Source: an uncultured Acetatifactor sp.
Lineage (GTDB): Bacteria; Bacillota; Clostridia; Lachnospirales; Lachnospiraceae
Direction of reading: 5' to 3'
DNA length: 64,000 bases
Assembly: GCA_934436435.1 (NCBI GenBank)
Contig: CAKSAN010000009.1
Coordinates: forward strand, 62,001-126,000
A program made the position numbers and the translations under genes. Below are positions 43,624 through 52,317 of this stretch, in pieces (position 1 is the stretch's first letter; every line of letters starts with the position of its first letter). Below the pieces are notes generated by a model. The model ran no database searches. It was not told the origin of the DNA and was given only the letters and a program-made list of their open reading frames with translations.

Positions 43624-43764
43624 ATCCGTTCCTCTCTTTCCATGCTTATTTATAATGTATTCCGTCACAACATAAAATTTTATTTCCCGTTTCTATTTTC
43701 TATGTAGTCATTATATATTGGGGATACATTCTTTTCAGTAATAAAAACAGCACGATAAGACCTT

Positions 43765-44300
43765 TTATCGGAACAATACTCCTTCTTTCACCGCCCGTAT
43801 CAGCTTACTCTCGTCAATAGGCTTTGACAGGTGCAGGTTCATGCCGGAGATACGGCTGTTAATGATATCCTCTGCCAAAGCATTGGCGCTCATGGCAATG
43901 ATAGGGACATTGCCGGCATCCGTTCTCTTCTGGGAGCGGATCCTGCTCTCTTTTCTTCGTGTTGCTGATACTGCGGATCACGCAGAGCACATGGACAGGA
44001 TACCGTTCTCGTCTCTTTTTTCATAGATAAAACAAAGTCTGTGCCAGTTACCGTCCTTTATCCGGTATTCCAGAACGATAATCTCCTCATATGTGCCTGA
44101 CCGGAGCAATCATCGCATGGTAGACTTCTCCCGGTGCCAGTTCCATCTCACAGGGCTTGTTCTCATAGGCTGCCCTGTAATATGCCCGGTTACAATAGCG
44201 ATAGATCCCGTCGGCCGTCCGTCTGCATTCAGTAGCATTTCCACCACGCAATACGCCACAGGACTATCACCATAAATATTCAAAGTGAAAGATTTGTTAT
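43765..44300 (-). pseudogene. Broken PAS/response-regulator hybrid kinase
   Basis: Pieces of one signalling protein are spread over several frames. At 44110-44300 a PAS-like piece (SPVAYCVVEMLLNADGRP) shifts frame and continues as DGIYRYCNRAYYRAAYENKP. Near 43980-44090 a second piece reads EYRIKDGNWHRLCFIYEKRD and then meets a stop. At 43765-43930 the end of a receiver domain reads VPIIAMSANALAEDI and GMNLHLSKPIDESKL. The kinase core is missing, so there are frameshifts plus an internal deletion. It was probably a PAS-histidine kinase-receiver protein. Confidence 0.75.
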
Positions 44301-44352
44301 ACAAAGGCTTCCTGTTTTCCTTCTTTACATTATTTCATTTTTATAAAATCAC

Positions 44353-44391
44353 AAAACCGCCTGTAAAAAGCACACTTCAACAGACGGTTTT
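44353..44391 (-). terminator. Terminator of argS
   Basis: AAAACCGCCTGT (44353-44364) pairs with ACAGACGGTTTT (44380-44391), one mismatch; on the minus strand it runs into T residues. It starts about 18 bases after the argS stop. Confidence 0.75.
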
Positions 44392-44408
44392 CGTTTACGA
44401 TATTACAA

Positions 44409-46175
44409 TCACATCTTCTCCGGAGCTTCAAATCCCAGCATATCAATGCAGGTCTCCAGAATATCTCTGGTCAGCACCAGAAGCGCTACCAGTCCCTGTC
44501 TGCGCTCCTCATTTTCTTCTCCCAGAATCTTGGTCTCATGGTAGAAATGATTGAACGCATTGGCCAGGTCGTAGATATACGCGCATACCTTGTGGGGAGC
44601 CAGCTCCTCTCCCGCGGTAGCAATCATGGTATTGAACTGTGCCAGTTCCATAGCCAGCTCTTTTTCGGAAGCATTGCCGGGCTGCTGCAATTTCACATTT
44701 GCCAGATCTCCACCCTGCTCCTTGTATTTGTTCAGAATGGACTTGATACGCACAATGGTATACAGGATATAAGGGCCGGTATCTCCTTCAAAGGAGGTAA
44801 AGCGGTCGATGTCGAAAATATAGTCCTTGGATGCCTGATTGGACAGATCGCCGTATTTTAAAGCAGAGATAGCTACCACGTCCGCTACCTTTCTTGCCTC
44901 GGCATCGTCCATGTCACGGCCTTCCTTGATCTTCTTATACATCTCATCCTGCGTATCTTTGATCAGATTTTCCAGACGCATAACGCCGCCCTGTCTGGTC
45001 TTGAAGGGCTTGCCGTCCTTGCCGTTCATGGTACCGAAGCCCAAGAACTTCAGCTCTGTCTCCGGCTCCACCAGCTTCGTCTTGCGGGCGCAGCGGAATA
45101 CCTGTTCAAAATACAGCTCCTGACGCTTATCCACCACATAGATCAATTCGTCGGGATGATACAGCTTCATACGCTCCATGATGGTAGCCAGATCTGTGGT
45201 ATTGTACAGGGAGGCTCCGTCGGATTTTAAGATCATGCAGGGAGGGATCTCCTTGGTGTCGGTCTCTTCCTTGACATCCACCACCAGTGCGCCCTCACTT
45301 AAATGCGCATAACCGTTGTCCTTCATATAGGCAACCATTTCCGGGATAATGTCATGGACATCGCTCTCACCCTTCCACAAATCGAAGGTTACATTTAATT
45401 TTCCGTAATTCTTCTTCAGGTCGTTGACGGAAACATTCAGAATATGCTTCCACAGGGCACGGTATCCTCTCACACCGCTCTGCAATTTGAAGGTTGCTTC
45501 CATGGCCTTTGCCTTGTACTCCGGATCCTCCTTGGACTTAGCGCTGGCTGCGGGATAGATCTCCTCCAGCTCGCTGATGGTAAAGGGAGCCTCTTCGGGA
45601 TATTCTCCGGTGTAATTTTCATCAAAATATACCAGATCCGGCTGTCTCTCCTGTAAACCGGTGATCACCAGACCCATCTGTAATCCCCAGTCACCCAGAT
45701 GCACGTCGCCGATGACCTCATGTCCCAGATAACGGCTGATGCGCTTGATGCTCTCTCCGATAACTGCGGAACGCAAATGTCCCACATGCAAAGGCTTTGC
45801 CACGTTGGGTCCGCCGTAGTCGATGATGATCTTCTTGGGATGTTCCGGCTTCTCCAGACCGAATTTTTCATTTGCTTCCATGCCCTGTAAATAGGTGAGC
45901 AAAAATGCCTCGCTGACTTTCAGGTTCAGAAATCCGGGGGCTACTGCCACCACTTCGGAAAATACCTTGCTGTCTGTTAACTTGCCTGCCACATCGTTTG
46001 CGATCATAATGGGGGCTTTCTTGTAAAGCTTTGCTCCCGCCATGGCACCGTTACACTGATATTCACACAGGTCGGGACGGTTGGAAAGCATTACTTTTCC
46101 CAGATTTCCGTCATAGCCTGCTGCGGTAAATGCCTGCTGCATTTCCTCTGTCAGCATCTCTAAAAATTTCTTCAT
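44409..46175 (-). CDS. argS: Arginyl-tRNA synthetase
   Basis: Class I ArgRS, 588 residues. An N-terminal Arg-tRNA additional domain (about 1-110), the HIGH-like motif in PNVAKPLHVGHLRSAVIG, the GDWGLQMG segment and the C-terminal DALR anticodon-binding domain are all visible. It has a normal length and shows no defects. It marks the return to housekeeping genes after the island-like region. Confidence 0.97.
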   Translation of the reverse strand: MKKFLEMLTEEMQQAFTAAGYDGNLGKVMLSNRPDLCEYQCNGAMAGAKLYKKAPIMIANDVAGKLTDSKVFSEVVAVAPGFLNLKVSEAFLLTYLQGMEANEKFGLEKPEHPKKIIIDYGGPNVAKPLHVGHLRSAVIGESIKRISRYLGHEVIGDVHLGDWGLQMGLVITGLQERQPDLVYFDENYTGEYPEEAPFTISELEEIYPAASAKSKEDPEYKAKAMEATFKLQSGVRGYRALWKHILNVSVNDLKKNYGKLNVTFDLWKGESDVHDIIPEMVAYMKDNGYAHLSEGALVVDVKEETDTKEIPPCMILKSDGASLYNTTDLATIMERMKLYHPDELIYVVDKRQELYFEQVFRCARKTKLVEPETELKFLGFGTMNGKDGKPFKTRQGGVMRLENLIKDTQDEMYKKIKEGRDMDDAEARKVADVVAISALKYGDLSNQASKDYIFDIDRFTSFEGDTGPYILYTIVRIKSILNKYKEQGGDLANVKLQQPGNASEKELAMELAQFNTMIATAGEELAPHKVCAYIYDLANAFNHFYHETKILGEENEERRQGLVALLVLTRDILETCIDMLGFEAPEKM

Positions 46176-46291
46176 GAAAAATAACTCCTATCTGTATCTG
46201 ATACTCTATCCATACGCAATTGCGGTTATGCTCCTGCGTTGTTTTCACTGTTCTTACTATAGCTTAAAATCCATGGAATCGCAACCAGTAA

Positions 46292-46954
46292 TTATGCATT
46301 CTCCGTCTGCGCTTCCCGCTCTGCTTTGGAAAAGGCACAGCCACAGTAATTCTGGCGGTACAACTCATACTCAGCGGACAATTCGATGGATCTCTTATAT
46401 CCGTTCTTTTTCTTGAAATCCGAGGGCAGCCAGGGAATCGCATATTCCCCGGATACTGCCTGTCCGATCTCGTTGATCTTCGCCGCATTTTTCAGGGGGC
46501 TGATAGTCAGGGTCGTGGCAAAATAATCATAGCCCCCAGCCAACGCCAGTTCCGCCGTCTTGCGCAGCCGCAGATCGAAGCAGCGGAAGCACCTCTCTCC
46601 CCCTTCGGGGCAGTTCTCGTACCCCTTCGCCATCTCGTAAAAACGCTCCGGTTCATAATCCCCCTCCACAATGTCGATGGGCCAGCCCTTTTCCTCTTTA
46701 TTATAAGCCGCGATTAAACGTTTCTGTTCCGCCACGCGCTTGTGGTATTCCTCCGAAAAAGAAATGTTGGGATTATAATAAAATACGGTGATCAAAAAAT
46801 AACGGCACAGATATTCCAGACAATAACTGCTGCACGGTGCACAGCAGCTATGCAGAAACAGGCGGGGCGGCCGGTAATCCGGCGCTGCCTCGCCCTTCTC
46901 CTGTAAGGTATTTAAAATTTTCTCTAATTCTTTCTGATAATTTACCTGATTCAT
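46292..46954 (-). CDS. queH: Epoxyqueuosine reductase QueH
   Basis: QueH (formerly DUF208) of 220 residues, the non-orthologous replacement for QueG in the last step of queuosine synthesis. The metal-binding and cluster cysteines are present: LHSCCAPCSSYCLEYL, GGERCFRCFDLRLRKTAELA and NYCGCAFS. The ATG at 46954 has GAAAGAG upstream. It lies between argS and the MATE gene. Confidence 0.92.
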   Translation of the reverse strand: MNQVNYQKELEKILNTLQEKGEAAPDYRPPRLFLHSCCAPCSSYCLEYLCRYFLITVFYYNPNISFSEEYHKRVAEQKRLIAAYNKEEKGWPIDIVEGDYEPERFYEMAKGYENCPEGGERCFRCFDLRLRKTAELALAGGYDYFATTLTISPLKNAAKINEIGQAVSGEYAIPWLPSDFKKKNGYKRSIELSAEYELYRQNYCGCAFSKAEREAQTENA

Positions 46955-47058
46955 ACGGTTCTCTTTCCGGCAATGGTTAAATCCACTGCTCATTGCCTGC
47001 GCTCATTATAACACACCCTGCCGGATATACCGCAATATTTTTTCCGGAAAGTCCTCCG

Positions 47059-48390
47059 CTACGCCAGACTGATCATCCACTTCTTTTTCCGGAAAATAAC
47101 AAGCGAAACCACAAGCCTTAAAATCTCCTCCGAAGTAAACAGCGCATACACCCCGACAATGCCCCACTGCAAGAGGTAGGCCCCCGCAAAGCACAGGGGA
47201 ATCCCCATGCCCCAGGTTCCCACAATGTCGATCAGCATCACGGTTCTGGTATCACCGCCGCTTTTGAGGATTCCGCCGCCCAGTATCATGTTCTCGATCT
47301 TCACCGGTGCATAGAGGGCGAAGACCACCAGAAGCGACTGCCCCAGTCCCTTTACTGCCGCATCCACCCGATAGAGACTGACATAGCTGCCGGACAGCAG
47401 TACCAGCGCGCCGGACACCACAACGGCCCCCAGAAGACCGACTTTCAGGATCTTCCCGGCCTCTTCATAAGCAATATCGTATTCCTTTTTCCCCAGTCGC
47501 TTGCCAATCAGAACGCCTGCCGCCGCAGACAATCCGCTGAGAGCTCCCACAATCAATCCCTGCACCGGACAGGTCAGGGTATAGGCGGCAAGATTCTGCG
47601 TCCCCAGATGTCCGTAGACCGCCGATTCTACGTTCTGTCCCAGACTCCACAGAAACTCACTGATCAGGATGGGGCAGATCATCAGCAGATATTCCTTCCC
47701 GTTTAATTTTTCAAAATGCAGGGACAGCTGCATCCGGTCTGCATCTTTGTACAGGCATCTTACGAAACAGACCGCAAGGATCAACAGATTCAGCAGCTGC
47801 GAACCCAGAGTGGCAATTCCGGCTCCCGTGATTCCCAGTGCGGGCACCCCCATTTTCCCGAAAATCAGAAGATAATTGCCCACCGTGTTGGCAGCCACCG
47901 CACACAGACTCGCCACCAACGTTGCCGTAGCGTGTTCCCTGCACCGCAGCCACACCGACAGGACCGTGCTGATCCCCATAGGCAGAAAAGTACCTGCGAT
48001 ACATTGAAGATATCCGCATCCGGTCCCCAGGATTGCTGCATCTCTCGTGTACAACCCCAGGATCCATCCCGGTGCTCCCAGAGATGCTGTGGCAAACAGA
48101 ACTGCAATGATACCGCACAGTACCATGCTGACCGTAAAACTACTCCAGGCCTCCCGCCTGTTCTCCGCGCCCAGAAACTGGGCAATCAATATCCCCGCTA
48201 CGCTACCCACCGCACTGACCAGAACGGAGACCAGCATGGAATAATTTCCGCAGATTCCCACGGCTGCAATACTCGTCTCTCCCAACTGTCCAATCATCAG
48301 CTGATCCACAATGGAAAAGGAAGCCTGCAACATACTCTGTAAGGTAACGGGAATCGCTATTTTGCATAAAGATCTCATAAATTGTGACAT
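47059..48390 (-). CDS. MATE-family efflux transporter
   Basis: A 443-residue membrane protein with twelve predicted helices in two bundles. Typical MATE segments are ASFSIVDQLMIGQLGETSIA in the first helix and QNVESAVYGHLGTQNLAAYT in the matching second half. It overlaps the lacI-like gene by 16 bases, so regulator and exporter form one operon. The substrate is unknown. Confidence 0.92.
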   Translation of the reverse strand: MSQFMRSLCKIAIPVTLQSMLQASFSIVDQLMIGQLGETSIAAVGICGNYSMLVSVLVSAVGSVAGILIAQFLGAENRREAWSSFTVSMVLCGIIAVLFATASLGAPGWILGLYTRDAAILGTGCGYLQCIAGTFLPMGISTVLSVWLRCREHATATLVASLCAVAANTVGNYLLIFGKMGVPALGITGAGIATLGSQLLNLLILAVCFVRCLYKDADRMQLSLHFEKLNGKEYLLMICPILISEFLWSLGQNVESAVYGHLGTQNLAAYTLTCPVQGLIVGALSGLSAAAGVLIGKRLGKKEYDIAYEEAGKILKVGLLGAVVVSGALVLLSGSYVSLYRVDAAVKGLGQSLLVVFALYAPVKIENMILGGGILKSGGDTRTVMLIDIVGTWGMGIPLCFAGAYLLQWGIVGVYALFTSEEILRLVVSLVIFRKKKWMISLA

Positions 48391-49400
48391 GGCATTTCCC
48401 TCGTACTTTCTCTGACAATCAGTTCCACCGGCAGAACGATCCGGTTCTCACAGGCAATACGATCCCGCATGGCTTCGATACAGGCAATGGCTTTTTCCGC
48501 CCGCAGTGCAGCCTCCTGATGGATCGTGGTTAACATCGGAATGCTCTCCCTGCTGGCAGCATTATCATCGAACCCGATGACCTGAATATCCTCCGGCACT
48601 TTCCATCCCTTTTCCTGCACGAAACGCATAAAATCCAGGGCATAGTAATCCGACACCGCAAATACCGCTGTGATCCCGGATCGTTTAAGTCCTTCTTCCC
48701 GTTCTTCATAAAAGCTTCTCCGCTCCTTCGCAAGCATGGGAATCTTCCATCTGATTACTTCCCCGGAAGCAAATGCCGCCGCAAAACCGTCCATGCGCTC
48801 TTTATCCATGCAGATCTCATTGTCCGCAAGACACAAGGCTTTCGTATGTCCTGATTTCTTATAATATTGCCCTGCCTGGTAACCGCCGTCATAATGGTCG
48901 ATCACCAGATTCACGATTCCGGGTGTATCCTCCAGATACCCGTCGTAGACCACAAAAGAGATTCTCGTATGGGCCCGCAGTGTCTCGTAATCCGCACCGC
49001 AGAACCCCATCAGGATCAGACCGTCCATATTCCACATGGAAGCAAATGCCGGGATCTCCCGGATGTCCGCCGTGGTCTTGACCATAAGGAAATAGCCCTT
49101 GCGGTTCACCTCTCTGGAAAGTGCGTTCAGGGATGCCATGACAAAACCGTCCTCCAACACTCTTCCTTCATATTTCTCCCCGTCATTGACTACCACGCCG
49201 ATGATCCGTGAATTATTCTGTGCCAGCAGGATCCCTGCCATATTGGGAATATATCCTGTCTCTTCCAGCTTCTGCTCCACTCGCTTTATGGTCGCCTCAG
49301 ACATTTTATGGGTCTTGCCATGGAGCACATTGGAGACGGTTGCCGTGCTTAATCCCAGTTCTTCCGCCACATCGGCGATCCGGACCTTATTCTCTGCCAT
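48375..49400 (-). CDS. LacI-family transcriptional regulator
   Basis: A 341-residue LacI/GalR regulator. The DNA-binding head (RIADVAEELGLSTATVSNVL, hinge near AGILLAQNNSR) precedes a periplasmic-binding-like sugar domain (IGVVVNDGEKYE, AVFAVSDYYALDFMRF, VIGFDDNAASRESIPMLTTI). Starts at 49400 and 49412 are both possible; AAAGGA lies too close to the second. It likely represses the neighbouring alpha-glucosidase gene through the CG-centred palindrome at 51252-51265. Confidence 0.92.
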   Translation of the reverse strand: MAENKVRIADVAEELGLSTATVSNVLHGKTHKMSEATIKRVEQKLEETGYIPNMAGILLAQNNSRIIGVVVNDGEKYEGRVLEDGFVMASLNALSREVNRKGYFLMVKTTADIREIPAFASMWNMDGLILMGFCGADYETLRAHTRISFVVYDGYLEDTPGIVNLVIDHYDGGYQAGQYYKKSGHTKALCLADNEICMDKERMDGFAAAFASGEVIRWKIPMLAKERRSFYEEREEGLKRSGITAVFAVSDYYALDFMRFVQEKGWKVPEDIQVIGFDDNAASRESIPMLTTIHQEAALRAEKAIACIEAMRDRIACENRIVLPVELIVRESTREMPCHNL

Positions 49401-49568
49401 CTTAATCTTCATTCCTTTCAGTAACCTGCAAATCTTTTTGTTTTCCCCTTTCACCTCTACTGTTATGGTATTACAGAAGCCTGTAAAAATCAAAGGTTAA
49501 GCGCATAACCACAGCCAAAATTCCATGTGTATTTTTAGTGATTCTGCCGAAAGGGGGCAGCGGTAATA

Positions 49569-49607
49569 AAACAGGGCGGAATCCTTTTTGCGGATCCCGC
49601 CCTGTTT
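49569..49607 (-). terminator. Terminator of the GH13 gene
   Basis: AAACAGGGCGG (49569-49579) pairs with CCGCCCTGTTT (49597-49607), with more pairs inside, about 70 bases after the GH13 stop. On the minus strand TTATT follows. It isolates GH13 from the lacI-like gene. The remaining intergenic bases show nothing clear. Confidence 0.8.
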
Positions 49608-49677
49608 CCTATTTCAATTTTTCAATTTTTCATTTTTCCATTTGCTGTTATGACAACTTTTTCTGCGAAATTACAGA

Positions 49678-51216
49678 TTACAACAGGTAGAATCCCGCGC
49701 TGCCCGCAGGCACAGTAACTTTTCCGTCCGTAAATCCCGCTTCCCCTCCGAAGGCATACAGCACTTCTTTTACGTTGTAATCTCCGGCAAAGCTGACCTC
49801 TCTGTCCGCCGGATTGATGATGACCAGAATCTTCTCCCTCTCATCGCTTCGCAGGTATGCCAAAGGATACTGACTAATCTCGGCATAGACGAACTCGATC
49901 CCTCCACGGCTCTGCAATGCGCTGTGAGCCTGACGGATGACAATCAACTTCTGAATCTCATGGTACAGGGAATCCGGGTCTGCCATCTGCGCCTCTACCG
50001 TGGGACGGTCTGCGGCCTCGTCCTGTTTTATATAGAGCTTTTCCTTCGGTGCCGCACTGAAACCGGCGTTGGTGGTATGATCCCACTGCATGGGGGAACG
50101 GGAACCGGTACGTCCGTAACCGCCCTCTATGGAATGCAGATTTTCCACATACCTCATACCGATCTCATCCCCGTAATACAGGAAGGGTGCACCGGGCATG
50201 GACAGCAGGAAAGCAAATGCCACTTTTAACTCATCCCCATGGATGCTTCTTGCCAGGCGGTCCATATCATGATTGCCGGAAGGAATGCAGATCAAGCCCT
50301 TACGCTGGGCCTTTTCATAATTTTCCTTGTATTTCTCTACGAAAGCCGCCACATCTCCCTTTCCTCTTCCTGAGAAGAAAGGCTCCTCGCAGCGGAACAG
50401 ATCGTTATAATGAGACGGTCCGAAATGTAACAGGAAATCCATATGGAAACCGCCCTGCAGGGACTTGTCCGGCTCGCCCCACTCGGACACCAGCACTGCC
50501 TCTGGGAATTCCGCATCCAGAAAAGCTCTCACCTTTCTCCATAAGGCGATGTTTCCCTTGCCGTCCTCATCATTTTTCACGAGAGTACCTGCCATATCCA
50601 CACGGAAGCCATCGCAGCCCATGCCGATCCAGAACCGCATGACATTTTCCATCTCTGCCAGCGTTGCTGTAGGGCCGGGATCGTCAGGATCCTGCTGCCA
50701 GTCCTGTGTTTTCTTGTAAAAGCCGTAATTGAGTGCCGGCTGATGTGCGAAGAAGTTCACGATCACAGAGCCTTCTCTCTCTGAGATACCGCACAGACTG
50801 CCCATATTCTCCAGACGTCCCCAGGTGCTGTCGGTCCAGATGTAACGGTCGGTAAATTCGTTGCGGTCGGCCTTGCAGGATTCTTTGAACCAGGGATGGG
50901 CCACGGAAGTATGTCCCGGTACCAGATCCAGCAGAATATGCATGTCCCGCTTGTGCACTTCCTGAAACAGACGCTTTAAGTCCGCATTGGTGCCGTATCT
51001 GGGGGCCGCCTGATAGTAGTCCGCCACGTCATAGCCCGCGTCTCCGAAGGGTGATGCAAAACAGGGATTCATCCAGATCGCATTGCACCCCAGTTCCTTG
51101 ATATAATCCAGCTTTTCTATGATACCCTGAAAATCACCGATACCGTCACCGTTGGTATCCAGAAAAGACTGGGGATAAATTTCATAAAAGATTGCATTAT
51201 CAAGCCACTTTGCCAT
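49678..51216 (-). CDS. GH13 alpha-glucosidase
   Basis: Alpha-amylase family enzyme, 512 residues, cytoplasmic (no signal peptide). The opening FYEIYPQSFLDTNGDGIGDF is typical of the oligo-1,6-glucosidase/trehalose-hydrolase type. The catalytic triad is Asp207 (GFRVDMA), Glu245 (VSEWGEP) and Asp317 (GNHDMDR). Substrate is probably an alpha-glucoside such as isomaltose, sucrose or maltose derivatives. AAAGGAG precedes the ATG at 51216. It is divergent from a sugar ABC operon and has a LacI-type operator. Confidence 0.92.
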   Translation of the reverse strand: MAKWLDNAIFYEIYPQSFLDTNGDGIGDFQGIIEKLDYIKELGCNAIWMNPCFASPFGDAGYDVADYYQAAPRYGTNADLKRLFQEVHKRDMHILLDLVPGHTSVAHPWFKESCKADRNEFTDRYIWTDSTWGRLENMGSLCGISEREGSVIVNFFAHQPALNYGFYKKTQDWQQDPDDPGPTATLAEMENVMRFWIGMGCDGFRVDMAGTLVKNDEDGKGNIALWRKVRAFLDAEFPEAVLVSEWGEPDKSLQGGFHMDFLLHFGPSHYNDLFRCEEPFFSGRGKGDVAAFVEKYKENYEKAQRKGLICIPSGNHDMDRLARSIHGDELKVAFAFLLSMPGAPFLYYGDEIGMRYVENLHSIEGGYGRTGSRSPMQWDHTTNAGFSAAPKEKLYIKQDEAADRPTVEAQMADPDSLYHEIQKLIVIRQAHSALQSRGGIEFVYAEISQYPLAYLRSDEREKILVIINPADREVSFAGDYNVKEVLYAFGGEAGFTDGKVTVPAGSAGFYLL

Positions 51217-51251
51217 ATTTTTGCTCCTTTCCGTGTTTTTCACATCTCAGC

Positions 51252-51328
51252 GAAAAACGTTTTCCGCATCTTTTCTTTACCATACCACAGAATGGCTACT
51301 TGTACAACTACGAAAAAAACACTATAAT
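51252..51328. promoter_or_regulatory. Back-to-back promoters and LacI-type operator
   Basis: The palindrome TTGTACAA (51300-51307) supplies the -35 for both strands. Plus: TTGTAC (51300-51305), 17 bases, TATAAT (51323-51328). Minus: TTGTAC (51302-51307), 17 bases, TATGGT (51279-51284). A CG-centred palindrome GAAAAACGTTTTCC (51252-51265) lies just after the minus start, where a LacI-type repressor or CcpA would block the GH13 gene. Binding is inferred from the LacI-family consensus shape. Confidence 0.75.
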
Positions 51329-51333
51329 AAAAT

Positions 51334-51509
51334 AGCTTGATGCCAGGGTCTAAAGGTCTAAGCCCACATGAGCTTGCTCATAGGTGGGTGAAAGACCTTG
51401 AGACCCACCCCGATATGAGCATAAAAGCGAAGCGACAGCTTCACGATATGCGAATATCGGGGCGGATTGTGAGAGTGCGTAGCACGAAACAATCCGTAGG
51501 CATCCAACT
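51334..51509 (+). ncRNA. Highly structured leader RNA candidate of the FRG-ABC operon
   Basis: The region starts at the predicted transcription start of the plus promoter. The outer stem is TTGATGCC (51337-51344) with GGCATCCAA (51499-51507, one bulge). Inside lie GGGTCT/AGACCC (51346-51351 with 51401-51406), AAGGTCT/AGACCTT (51353-51359 with 51393-51399), CCCAC-ATGAGC/GCTCAT-GTGGG (51363-51388), CCCCGATAT/ATATCGGGG (51408-51416 with 51454-51462) and CGGATTGT/ACAATCCG (51463-51470 with 51489-51496). The FRG ribosome site follows within 20 bases. I cannot match it to a named RNA family by eye. Confidence 0.6.
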
Positions 51510-51535
51510 AGGATAAAATAAGAATGAGGTCTATC

Positions 51536-52285
51536 ATGTTAACACAAAAAGTAAGCACCATTGATGAACTTTTGCAGTTCGTCAACAGTCTGTATCAAAA
51601 GCACGGGCTCCGTCTCTGGTACCGCGGCGAGGAAAATGCGGATCTGACCCTGATCCCTTCCATCCAGCGCAGCCAGAAAAGACTGGACTCCGAACGTTAT
51701 ATCACCAATGATTTCTATATCCGGGCGAGGCAGATTCTGGACAATCCACCGGAAAAGCACAATTATGCCGGCTGGGTCTCCCTGATGCAGCACTATGGTC
51801 TGCCCACCCGGATGTTAGACTGGACCCAGTCTCCCCTGATCGCCGTATTTTTTGCCACGGAGACTTACCGGGAGACACCCGACACCGACGCCTGCGTCTG
51901 GGTGCTGACACCGGGTCTGCTGAATGAAAAGGAAGGCTTCGGCAACTGCATCTACCCCATTGATGCGGACACCGCCCAGGAAATGCTGCTGCCCGCCTTC
52001 AAGCACAATCATCACAATCCGGAGCTGAAAAACAAGATCCTGGCATGCAGTTCCACGGAGAACAACCTCCGTATGTACTCCCAGTACTCCAACTTCACCG
52101 TGCACAATTCTCTGGAGCGTCTGGAAGACATCTGTGATGAAAATATGCTTTACAAGATCATTATTCCCTGCGAACGGAAACAATATTTTATTGAAAGCCT
52201 GCGGGTATTCGGCATCTCCGAGAGCTTCGTATACCCTGATCTGGATCACATATCGAATGATTTGAAAGATTCCTACGGGATCTAA
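51536..52285 (+). CDS. FRG-domain protein
   Basis: A 249-residue protein with the FRG domain, named for its F/W-x-R-G motif: LRLWYRGEENADLTLIPSIQ, then HYGLPTRMLDWTQSPLIAVFFA and the late NLRMYSQYSNFTVHNS. The biochemical activity of FRG proteins is not established. GAGGTC lies 7 bases before the ATG at 51536; an ATG 12 bases earlier has no site. It is the first gene of the sugar ABC operon, 32 bases before the ATPase gene, which is an unusual partner for this domain. Confidence 0.85.
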   Translation: MLTQKVSTIDELLQFVNSLYQKHGLRLWYRGEENADLTLIPSIQRSQKRLDSERYITNDFYIRARQILDNPPEKHNYAGWVSLMQHYGLPTRMLDWTQSPLIAVFFATETYRETPDTDACVWVLTPGLLNEKEGFGNCIYPIDADTAQEMLLPAFKHNHHNPELKNKILACSSTENNLRMYSQYSNFTVHNSLERLEDICDENMLYKIIIPCERKQYFIESLRVFGISESFVYPDLDHISNDLKDSYGI

Positions 52286-52317
52286 CCGGTATTCAATTTA
52301 AGAAAGGAAATATACAC

